Source: an uncultured delta proteobacterium
GTDB lineage: Bacteria > Myxococcota_A > Polyangia > Polyangiales > Ga0077539
Length of the DNA stretch: 5,657 bases
Assembly (NCBI GenBank): GCA_903860995.1
Contig: CAIOSS010000664.1
Location: forward strand, 1-5,657
Direction of reading: 5' to 3'
The translations under genes and the position numbers were made by a program. Of this stretch, positions 1 through 4,893 are shown in pieces. Below the pieces are notes generated by a model, which was given only the letters and a program-made list of their open reading frames with translations, did not search any database and had not been told where the DNA came from. Within the stretch, counting starts at the first letter, position 1; each line of letters starts with the position of its first letter.

Positions 1-178
1 GGCGGCGTCCCGGGAGCTCCCGCCAATGCTTGCGGGCAGGCGTACGACGGATAATAGGCGTTCCGGTAACTGGAGCGGATCCGTGCCAGCGAGGGTGCCG
101 CGTTGGTTCGCCTATCCCCTCCAGCAGAACAAAATCCCGGTGCCCAGGGACGATCAACGACTGACGGCTTCGAATCAT
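1..178 (-). CDS. Partial hypothetical ORF downstream of the DNA methyltransferase (runs off left edge)
   Basis: I do not recognise this protein. An ATG at 178-176 opens a frame that stays open for 59 codons to the window edge, so the C-terminus is missing. It begins 20 nt after the methyltransferase TGA, on the same strand. A good SD-like AGGGG lies 5 nt before the ATG, which is the main reason for listing it. The start reads MIRSRQSLIVPGHRDFVLLE and the visible part is rich in Arg, Pro and Trp. Third-position GC is about 60% by hand count, well below neighbouring genes, so the stretch is either foreign or not coding. Position next to a C5 methyltransferase is where a cognate endonuclease or repair gene could sit, but no nuclease motif is visible. 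It may be a chance ORF. Confidence 0.35.
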   Translation of the reverse strand, partial: MIRSRQSLIVPGHRDFVLLEGIGEPTRHPRWHGSAPVTGTPIIRRTPARKHWRELPGRR

Positions 179-198
179 CGTGCCCCTGGATTGGGTGC

Positions 199-1269
199 TC
201 AGCCGAGCGCTGCCACGACACCGGTCCGCACCGCAGCGAGTGCCAACCGGATGCGACCCGCGACGCCCGCGGCGACCGGAGGGGGAAAGGCGTTGCCGAC
301 CTGCCGGTACGCGGCGGTCTTGCCTCCGACGAAGTTCCAGCCGTCGGGGAAGGCTTGGATGCGTGCGACCATCCGCACGGTGAGCCTCGGCAATCCCACA
401 AAGTCCGGCCCCGGGGCTTCATTCGCGATGCCGAGCCCGTCAACCCCGAGCTCCGCCCACGCCTTGCGCGCACGCGTCGGCCCCAGGTCGGGACCTCCGT
501 GCTTCTTCGATCCCCCGACCACGGTAGGCGCAATACGATCGGCTCGGGCCGCCCATACGTCGACGCCGGACCACCCTCGCGCTCCCATCAGATCGCGAAG
601 CGTGTCACCCACGCTCTCAGGCGCCACGGCCTGATCGGGCCAGGCAAACCCCTCGGCGAGTTCTCGCTTCAGTGCGACGAGCACGACCCGTGGACGTAGC
701 TGCGGAACGCCGAAATCTGACGCGTGCAGGAGGCGCCAGCCAGTCTCGTAGCCAAGCGACCGCAGGCGCTTATCGATGCGCGCCCGGTACGACTCGAACG
801 AGGGGCCGAGCATGCCCCGGACGTTCTCGAACATCACGGCCCGGGGCCGGATCGCGTCGACGTACTCCACCCCGACGTTGAAGAGGTTGCGCTCGTCCTT
901 CTCGCCAAGCTGCTTGCCAGCAACCGAAAATGGCGGGCAGGGAAGGCCCCCCGCAAGCAGGTCTATGCCGCGGAAGCGGGTCAGGTCGAGGGGCATGAAG
1001 AGGTCGTGTTCGATGACGTTCCAATGCGGTCGATTGGCGCGAAGCGTCGTGCAGGCGGCCGCGTCGTTCTCGATCAGCCCGATGTGCCCGAACCCTGCTT
1101 TCTCCAAGCCCAGCGCCTGTCCCCCAGCGCCTGCGCAAAGCTCGAGCGCGGTCGGGCCATCACCCGAAGCGGGGATGTCGACCTGAAGCGCGTTTGGTCG
1201 CGCCGCGCCGAAGGGCAGCACCTCCTGCCTGAGCCGACCTGCCCGTTCGTGCGGATGCGTGCGCGTCAT
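199..1269 (-). CDS. DNA (cytosine-5-)-methyltransferase
   Basis: Transfers a methyl group from S-adenosylmethionine to C5 of cytosine in a specific DNA sequence. It is 356 aa, normal for single-domain bacterial C5 enzymes. Visible motifs: SAM-binding motif I ELCAGAGGQALGLE (about 43-56); motif IV GGLPCPPFS with catalytic Cys111; motif VI ENV (148-150); motif VIII QLRPR (190-194); a target-recognition region about 205-292 containing APTVVGGSKKHGGPDLGPTR; motif IX RLTVRMVARIQAFPD (295-309); motif X YRQVGNAFPPPVA (321-333). All are in canonical order and look intact, so activity is expected. The ATG at 1269 was chosen because the upstream in-frame extension to 1452 lacks family character; its SD is weak (GTGGAA region). 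The target sequence cannot be read from the protein. It is divergent from the broken STAND gene, and no endonuclease is recognisable, so orphan versus restriction-modification is open. Confidence 0.95.
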   Translation of the reverse strand: MTRTHPHERAGRLRQEVLPFGAARPNALQVDIPASGDGPTALELCAGAGGQALGLEKAGFGHIGLIENDAAACTTLRANRPHWNVIEHDLFMPLDLTRFRGIDLLAGGLPCPPFSVAGKQLGEKDERNLFNVGVEYVDAIRPRAVMFENVRGMLGPSFESYRARIDKRLRSLGYETGWRLLHASDFGVPQLRPRVVLVALKRELAEGFAWPDQAVAPESVGDTLRDLMGARGWSGVDVWAARADRIAPTVVGGSKKHGGPDLGPTRARKAWAELGVDGLGIANEAPGPDFVGLPRLTVRMVARIQAFPDGWNFVGGKTAAYRQVGNAFPPPVAAGVAGRIRLALAAVRTGVVAALG

Positions 1270-1295
1270 TGAGGGTTCCACTTCTCTACGTTCCC

Positions 1296-1318
1296 GCTGG
1301 TGGCGAGGCCACATCAGC
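1296..1318. promoter_or_regulatory. Interrupted palindrome upstream of the methyltransferase
   Basis: A GTGGC/GCCAC inverted repeat with a 3-nt GAG centre is flanked by GCTG on the left and CAGC on the right, with a 2-nt asymmetry on the right arm. It lies about 27-49 bp upstream of the methyltransferase start codon, where an operator or 5'-UTR hairpin would sit. Some C5 methyltransferases or their control proteins regulate expression from such sites. That role here is inference only, and a short palindrome in GC-rich DNA can arise by chance. Confidence 0.25.
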
Positions 1319-1469
1319 CACACTTCCAACCTGCGCACGATGCTGGACGCGACGCAAGGCGCAGCCACGCCGATCCGGAGGTCGAGCCTTGCCCTAACTC
1401 CCCCGCGCAACTCACTCCCGCAGTGCTTCACGCCCCGCGCAAGATTCGTCACGACGCCGCCGGGACCTT

Positions 1470-1495
1470 GCGCCCGCCCCCCCCCGCGCGGGCGC
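1470..1495. promoter_or_regulatory. GC-rich hairpin with a nine-C run before the STAND gene
   Basis: The arms GCGCCCGC (1470-1477) and GCGGGCGC (1488-1495) form a perfect 8-bp stem around a 10-nt loop that is mostly C. The homopolymer spans 1477-1485. It ends 19 nt before the ATG at 1515, so on the mRNA it would lie over or next to the ribosome-binding region. That region otherwise shows no SD sequence. It could limit translation or act as a weak attenuator. Homopolymer length may also be unreliable in the assembly. Confidence 0.35.
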
Positions 1496-1514
1496 CCGTC
1501 CTCCCATCAACGCG

Positions 1515-1901
1515 ATGCGCCCGAAGAACCTCCTCCGACTCTTCGATCACAACCCCCCGCCGCGGGAGTTCGTGACCGAGCTCTTCTGCAACCGCGAGGA
1601 GCCCATGGAGCTCGGGCTGAGCACCCTCGCAGGCTTGCCCGAGTGCGCGGAGATCCTCGCGGTGTACGGCGAGACCCGCTCGGGCAAGTCGCACTTCGTC
1701 CGGGTGCTGCTCGACAAGTTGGAGCGCCGCGAGGGGCGGGTGCGCGTCGAGGTTATCAACGCCAACAACCGGGGCGTCGCGCGGGCCGTGCTCCAGGACG
1801 TCTTCCTCGCCCTCTGGCGCATCCTCCACGAGGAGGTGCGCGGCGTGGTGGGCCCCTCCCAGCGCGCGGGCTTCGAGGCCTCCTCGACGACCTGGAGCTG
1901 A
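1515..1901 (+). pseudogene. P-loop NTPase segment, N-terminal piece of a broken STAND/NACHT-like gene
   Basis: This is the first of three reading-frame segments that together look like one gene ending at 3234. From the ATG at 1515 the protein reads naturally to about residue 122: an NREEP-type lead-in (26-30), a Walker A P-loop GETRSGKS (52-59, Lys58), a following strand RVEVINAN (77-84) and a helix about residues 88-105. Then the frame ends in an unnatural tail and a TGA at 1899-1901. Continuation is in another frame from about 1880 (LLDDLELTDL). Adding one C to GGCC at about 1877-1880 would join the two. P-loop segments of this sort bind ATP in AAA or STAND signalling NTPases. No SD is visible before the start. 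A sequencing error rather than true decay cannot be excluded. Confidence 0.75.
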
Positions 1902-2248
1902 CCGATCTCGCGGGCGCGGGCGAGCTGGCCTCGCGCGAGGAGGGCCCCCGGGACGACCTGCTGCGCGTGACCACCGACGACGCCGAATCGCGCGCGTGGG
2001 TGACAACCCTGGTGGCGCGGGTGCTCGATCCGCGGGTGTTCCGGGCCTTCGCGCACGTGCTGCCGTACAGCTTCCGCTCGCCGGTGCTGGCCGCGTGGGC
2101 GCGCTACCGCGAGCACCTGAAGGCGCGGATGGCCCTGCCCATGTGTGGCGACGGCACCGCCTCGCTGGAGCAGCGCTACGTCCCGTCGCCGTGGTCGGCG
2201 CCCGCGGCCGTGCAGTCGAACAACCCGCTTCCGCGGCTGCTGGAGAGG
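1880..2248 (+). pseudogene. Middle segment of the broken STAND/NACHT-like gene
   Basis: There is no start codon of its own; it is read in the frame of position 1880 as a continuation of the P-loop segment. Coding is supported by strong G/C at third codon positions and a natural residue mix. It looks helical, with stretches such as WVTTLVARVLDPRVFRAF and PVLAAWARYREHLKARM, and ends in SLEQRYVPSPW followed by NNPLPRLLE. The YVP element resembles the linker that often precedes a NACHT domain in bacterial NACHT proteins; that comparison is from memory and tentative. A NACHT core with its own P-loop and DGLDE-type Walker B would be expected next, but the sequence passes into another frame and no such core is seen. 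This leaves either an internal deletion near 2240-2260 or a single compact NTPase with frameshifts. Confidence 0.6.
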
Positions 2249-2943
2249 GCGCCTCCGCGTCGTCGCTGCGCCACGCGCTGCGCTCGGTGGCCGAGGCCCG
2301 CGCGTCGGCCGCCGCCGTCGAGCCGTGGATCCGCCCCATCGAAGACCGCTCGCTCGTCGCGAGCTTCCCTTTCCTGCCGGGGGTCGCTCCCGCGACCTTC
2401 CTGCACCGGTCCTTCGGCGAGTACCTCGCGGCCGAGTCCTTCGCGCTGGCGTGCCACCGGATGACGCAGCCCATCGAGGATGTCATCGCGCCAACCGAGC
2501 ACGAGTTCGCGCCCGACCTGCTCGCCCGCTGGGTCGAGGCCGCGGGCGCGGTCGACCTCACCGACGGGACGAGGCGCTTCCTCTCCGTGATGCTCCCCGA
2601 CTGGGAGGGCTTCGCGCAGGGCAAGCAGCGCCGCCGCCCCGACCGCGTCGAGCGCTGGGCCGCCTTCGAGGAATCCCTCCTCCGCCGCTTCTTCCAGGAG
2701 GACCTCGCCGTCGCGTGCATCCCGCTGCTCCACCGCGGCCTCGGCGGCCTCGACGACATCCGCGCCCGCGCCCTCTGCAACTACTTCGGCGCGCTCTCCC
2801 TCGCCTCGCGCCCGCACCGCCGCGTCCCGCTGCCCCCCGGCGCCGAGGCCATGCTCCCGCAGTTCCTCGGCTGGATCGCCCTCCGGTACTACCAGGTCAC
2901 CGACCCGGTCACCCGCTACCTCTCCCTCGCCGGTCGCCCCGGC

Positions 2944-3198
2944 AGCGCCGACCTCGCGCAGCTCGACCTCATGGGCATCGACCTCCACGACACCGACCTC
3001 GACGAATGCAGCCTCGTCGTCGCCGACCTCACCGACGCCGACCTCCACGGCGCCTCGATGACCTTCGTCGACCTCACGCGCGCCAGCCTCCGCGACGCCG
3101 ACCTCCGCAGCGCCGTCTTCCGCGCGACCATCCTCACCGACGCCGACCTCCACGGCGCCTCGCTCACCGGCGTCGACACCAGCGCCCCGGAGTTCGCC
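2944..3198 (+). repeat. Pentapeptide-repeat tract (15-bp period)
   Basis: In-frame five-residue units run SADLA QLDLM GIDLH DTDLD, then continue as ECSLV, VADLT, DADLH, GASMT, FVDLT, RASLR, DADLR, SAVFR, ATILT, DADLH, GASLT, with two degenerate units after. Fifteen clear and about seventeen total units fit the A(D/N)Lxx consensus, with central Leu, Met, Phe or Ile. Such tracts fold as a right-handed quadrilateral beta-helix. At DNA level a 31-bp segment is repeated exactly at 3027-3057 and 3132-3162, 105 bp apart, which is seven units. Confidence 0.9.
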
Positions 3199-3211
3199 CG
3201 CGCCCGCGGCC

Positions 3212-3234
3212 TCACCGCGGCTTCAGCGCGGTGA
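3212..3234. terminator. Inverted repeat at the convergent gene ends
   Basis: TCACCGCG (3212-3219) and CGCGGTGA (3227-3234) form a perfect 8-bp stem with a 7-nt loop. It lies exactly on the overlap of the convergent STAND-pentapeptide and RidA-family genes. The outer three bases of each arm are the TGA stop codon of one gene. There is no T-tract on either side, so it would be an atypical or Rho-assisted bidirectional terminator at best. The role is inferred from position and symmetry. Confidence 0.35.
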
Positions 3235-3595
3235 CCTCGATCTCGATCTTCATGCGCGGGTCGGCCAGGCCCGCGGTGATCATCATGGCCGCCGGGCGCA
3301 CCTCGCCGAAGTGCTTGCGCAGCACCGGCCAGCACGGCTCAAAGTCCGCCGCGTCGGGCAGCACGTAGGTCACCCGCACCACGTCGCGGAGGCTCGAGTC
3401 GGCCTGCGCGAGCGCGGACTGGATGTTCTGCAGGCACTGCTCGGCCTGCTCCGCCACGCTGCTCGAGATGGTCATCGTGGCGTAGTCGAAGCCCGTCGTG
3501 CCGGAGACGAACACCCACGGGTCGGCCACCACCGCGCGGGAGTATCCGATCTTCTCCTCGAAGGCCGAACCGGAGCTGATCAATCTGCGCGTCAT
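3212..3595 (-). CDS. RidA (YjgF/YER057c/UK114) family protein lacking the catalytic arginine
   Basis: Small cytosolic protein of the Rid superfamily, whose best-known members hydrolyse reactive enamine/imine intermediates as trimers. It is 127 aa, the family's usual size, and single-domain. Visible family features: GYSRAVV and WVFVSGTTG (about 17-35), QAEQCLQNIQSALAQADSSL (50-69), DVVRVTYVLPD (71-81), FGEVRPAAM (96-104) and the closing KIEIEVTAL (116-124). At the position of the imine-hydrolysis arginine of archetypal RidA (PAR-S, Arg105 in E. coli) this protein has Ala103, placing it with Rid subfamilies not expected to have classical deaminase activity. The ATG at 3595 was chosen because AGGGGAG sits 5 nt upstream and the family begins here. 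It is the last gene of a probable three-gene minus-strand operon, 113 nt after the preceding stop. Confidence 0.9.
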   Translation of the reverse strand: MTRRLISSGSAFEEKIGYSRAVVADPWVFVSGTTGFDYATMTISSSVAEQAEQCLQNIQSALAQADSSLRDVVRVTYVLPDAADFEPCWPVLRKHFGEVRPAAMMITAGLADPRMKIEIEVTALKPR

Positions 3596-3600
3596 GAAGG

Positions 3601-3607
3601 CTCCCCT
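3601..3607 (-). promoter_or_regulatory. Strong Shine-Dalgarno of the RidA-family gene
   Basis: Read on the minus strand, AGGGGAG ends 5 nt before the ATG at 3595. It decides the start against the upstream in-frame ATGs at 3712 and 3709, the first of which overlaps the TGA of the preceding gene. Confidence 0.7.
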
Positions 3608-3708
3608 GGCGGTGGCCGAAGCGGACGGTCCATCGCTTGGAGTACCGCACCGCGGCGCGCCGGGCACCCCCCCCAGGGCGCGTCCCGGCGTCGCGCAGAC
3701 CGCGCTCA

Positions 3709-4020
3709 TCACTCCCCCCCGTCGCGCAGCCGCCCGGCCAGCGCCGCCGCGATCTCGGCCTGGGCCGCGGACCAGTCCGCCTCGGCGCCCCCGACGCCCC
3801 CTCCGCGGCGCTGCCAGAGATCGTACGCCCGCATCCGAACCTCCGCCTCGGTAGGCTCCAGCGTGGCGAGTGCGACGTACTCCTCACACGCCCCCGTGGC
3901 CGGATCATACGGCGGTCGGACGAACGCGTCGAAGCGCCCGACGATGCGCGCGCGGAAGCGGTAGCAGTCGTCACGTCGCGGGCACTCGCCGCCGGGGCAG
4001 CGCGTGATGTCATCGGACAT
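3709..4020 (-). CDS. Small protein with an N-terminal Cys cluster and a DUF2934-like C-terminus
   Basis: A 103-aa soluble protein of unknown function. The N-terminal half has CPGGECPRRDDCYRF with Cys8, Cys13 and Cys19, plus Cys45 before EEY. This is a C-x4-C-x5-C...C pattern that could bind a metal such as zinc and resembles short CP-x(n)-CYR-type bacterial and phage proteins. The C-terminal half RMRAYDLWQRRGGG...ADWSAAQAEI (62-90) resembles the DUF2934 pattern (AYxLWxxRG...DWxxAExE). Both matches are from memory of the families. The start ATG lies 18 nt after the stop of the upstream lipoprotein gene; AGGAAGG (4033-4039) gives a rather long 12-nt spacing but no nearer in-frame start exists. 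It is probably co-transcribed with its neighbours. A regulatory or metal-binding role is only a guess. Confidence 0.75.
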   Translation of the reverse strand: MSDDITRCPGGECPRRDDCYRFRARIVGRFDAFVRPPYDPATGACEEYVALATLEPTEAEVRMRAYDLWQRRGGGVGGAEADWSAAQAEIAAALAGRLRDGGE

Positions 4021-4032
4021 CGGGGTCGGGTG

Positions 4033-4039
4033 CCTTCCT
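4033..4039 (-). promoter_or_regulatory. Shine-Dalgarno of the Cys-cluster gene, touching the upstream stop
   Basis: AGGAAGG on the minus strand begins on the last base of the TGA (4041-4039) of the lipoprotein methyltransferase gene. This suggests translational coupling between the two genes. The 12-nt spacing to the ATG is longer than ideal. Confidence 0.5.
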
Positions 4040-4821
4040 CACGGCCGCACGAAGCGCAGCACGAAGCGGTCGCTCGTGCCGCGGCGCTCGGCGGCGGTGC
4101 GCGGGCTCGCGCTCCAGTCGCGCGCGTCGGCCGGGTTGCGCATGAAGTCCGCCTCGCCGTCGAGCCGGAAGCCCGCCGCGAGCACCTCCGCGACCAGCGT
4201 CGACTGCTCGATGCGATGGAGCGTCTGCGCGTCGGCGACGCCGTGTCCCGCGGCGGCGTTGTGATCGATGATCGCGTACACGCCGCCCGGGCGCAGCGCC
4301 TGGAAGACGGCGCGGTTCATCGCGGCGCGGTCGGTCTGCATCCACACGGTGTCATGGTACGAGAGCAGGAAGAACACCGCGTCGAGGTGGCTCGCCTCGG
4401 GGGGCAGCGGGGCGTCGAGCTCGCGGTCGACGCGCGTGACGTTGCGCATGGCGGGCGTGGCGAGGCGGGCCGACCACGGGGCCTCGGCGAAACGCTCGAG
4501 GGCGAAGCGGTTGTTCTGCCCGAAGACGCGCCCGTCGGGGCCGACCGCGCGCGCGAGGAGCTCGGCGGTGTACCCGCCGCCCGCGAAGAGCTCGGCCACC
4601 CGCTGACCGGGGCGCACGCCGAAGAACGCGAGCGTCTCGGCGGGGTGGCGCCCGGCGTCGAGGGCGCGGTCGGCGGCGCTGCGGTCGGGCGCGTCGACCA
4701 CGGCGCGCAGGGCGTCGGGGACGCTCACGGCGGCGGCGGCGGCGGCGGCGGCGGTGGTGGTGTGCGGGGTGGCGCTCGCGCACGACGCGAGCACGAACAG
4801 GACGGCGACGAGAGAACGCAT
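4039..4821 (-). CDS. Predicted exported lipoprotein, class I SAM-dependent methyltransferase-like (COG4798 type)
   Basis: A 260-aa protein starting with a short lipoprotein signal: MRSLVAVLFVLASCAS, lipobox LASC with Cys14 as the predicted lipidated residue. A Thr3-Ala8 stretch (21-31) and linker follow. The catalytic-like domain begins with DRSAADRALDAGRHPAETLA (45-64), typical of the predicted-methyltransferase group COG4798. SAM-binding motif I is VAELFAGGGYTAELLA (75-90); the motif IV-like strand is LDAVFFLLSYHDTVW (146-160); LRPGGVYAIIDH (176-187) is the post-motif strand. Such exported members exist although SAM is not known to be abundant in the periplasm, so their substrate and even activity are unknown. 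The ATG at 4821 was chosen because it places the signal sequence at the N-terminus; its SD is weak. It heads the minus-strand operon and is divergent from the gene at 4894. Confidence 0.88.
   Translation of the reverse strand: MRSLVAVLFVLASCASATPHTTTAAAAAAAAVSVPDALRAVVDAPDRSAADRALDAGRHPAETLAFFGVRPGQRVAELFAGGGYTAELLARAVGPDGRVFGQNNRFALERFAEAPWSARLATPAMRNVTRVDRELDAPLPPEASHLDAVFFLLSYHDTVWMQTDRAAMNRAVFQALRPGGVYAIIDHNAAAGHGVADAQTLHRIEQSTLVAEVLAAGFRLDGEADFMRNPADARDWSASPRTAAERRGTSDRFVLRFVRP
4728..4760. repeat. CGG trinucleotide microsatellite coding for an alanine run
   Basis: Nine CGG units (4728-4754) and two TGG units form a perfect triplet tract. On the minus strand it encodes part of the Thr-Ala linker just after the lipobox of the methyltransferase-like lipoprotein. 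Because the unit is three bases, length changes would keep the frame and only alter linker length. Confidence 0.85.
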
Positions 4822-4893
4822 GAACCCGTCTGGTAATGGACCGCGGGCGCGGCGTCGAGTGCCGGTCCCGTGTACGGTGACGACCCGACCACG
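4822..4893. promoter_or_regulatory. Divergent promoter spacer
   Basis: These 72 bp separate two divergent start codons, so both promoters or 5' ends should fall here. There is a 6-bp inverted repeat GGACCG (4838-4843) / CGGTCC (4863-4868) with a 19-nt centre. No convincing -10/-35 pair is visible. Any operator role is inference. Confidence 0.3.

Larger units (their letters stand above)
1270..1514. other. Divergent intergenic region
   Basis: This 245-bp gap separates the methyltransferase (leftward) from the broken STAND gene (rightward), so it should hold both promoters. No convincing -35/-10 pair was found on either strand. It contains an interrupted palindrome at 1296-1318 and a C-run hairpin at 1470-1495, listed separately. 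The open frames crossing it look like GC-rich chance ORFs. Confidence 0.6.
2248..3234 (+). pseudogene. NACHT-like C-terminal region with pentapeptide repeats (third segment of the broken STAND gene)
   Basis: The frame is open back to a GTG at 1996, so a gene caller may report 1996-3234, but before about 2248 it is a low-complexity shadow of the preceding segment. From about 2248 it reads LRHALRSVAEARASAAAVEP, then FLHRSFGEYLAAESFA (2398-2445), close to the F-x-H-x-SFQEYLAA motif at the end of STAND/NACHT NTPase modules. A helical linker runs to about 2940, followed by a pentapeptide right-handed beta-helix (2944-3198) and a short tail. In bacterial STAND proteins the C-terminal repeats usually act as sensor and the NTPase as oligomerising switch; no catalytic effector domain is visible. 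Adding one G to GGG at 2247-2249 joins this to the middle segment, giving a 573-aa product. It overlaps the convergent RidA-family gene by 23 bp. Confidence 0.75.

Noticed and set aside
11..22. Perfect 12-bp palindrome CGGGAGCTCCCG
   Set aside because: It has no loop or T-tract and lies inside the possible partial ORF; a chance palindrome in GC-rich DNA is likely.
95..126. tRNA-like 3' half (GGTTCG followed by CCCTCCAGCA)
   Set aside because: The bases flanking the TTC motif do not pair as a T-stem and no matching 5' acceptor strand is present nearby.
26..699. Overlapping plus-strand open frames over the methyltransferase
   Set aside because: They are antisense shadows of a gene with complete C5-methyltransferase motifs; their products are Arg/Pro/Ser-rich with no recognisable domain.
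1270..1452. N-terminal extension of the methyltransferase to an ATG at 1452
   Set aside because: The extra 61 residues show no family similarity and the region is better explained as a promoter spacer.
1880..2260. Programmed ribosomal frameshifting as an explanation of the frame changes
   Set aside because: No typical slippery heptamer was seen at either junction, and two such events in one gene would be very unusual.
1449..2780. Long minus-strand open frame (443 aa)
   Set aside because: Ala/Arg/Ser/Pro low-complexity translation, antisense to segments with clear P-loop and helical coding character.
2176..3153. Long minus-strand open frame (325 aa) rich in Glu, Val and Gly
   Set aside because: It is the mirror of the pentapeptide and NACHT-like segment; its VGVGEVG-type periodicity is an echo of the 15-bp repeats.
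2944..3198. CRISPR-like regular spacing
   Set aside because: The 15-bp period is the coding pattern of pentapeptide repeats; there are no repeat-spacer units.
4728..4760. Phase-variable switch at the CGG tract
   Set aside because: Triplet length changes cannot shift the frame, so on/off switching is not possible by this route.
3637..4836. Long plus-strand open frame (399 aa)
   Set aside because: Antisense to three minus-strand genes with recognisable motifs; its polyglycine comes from the CGG microsatellite.
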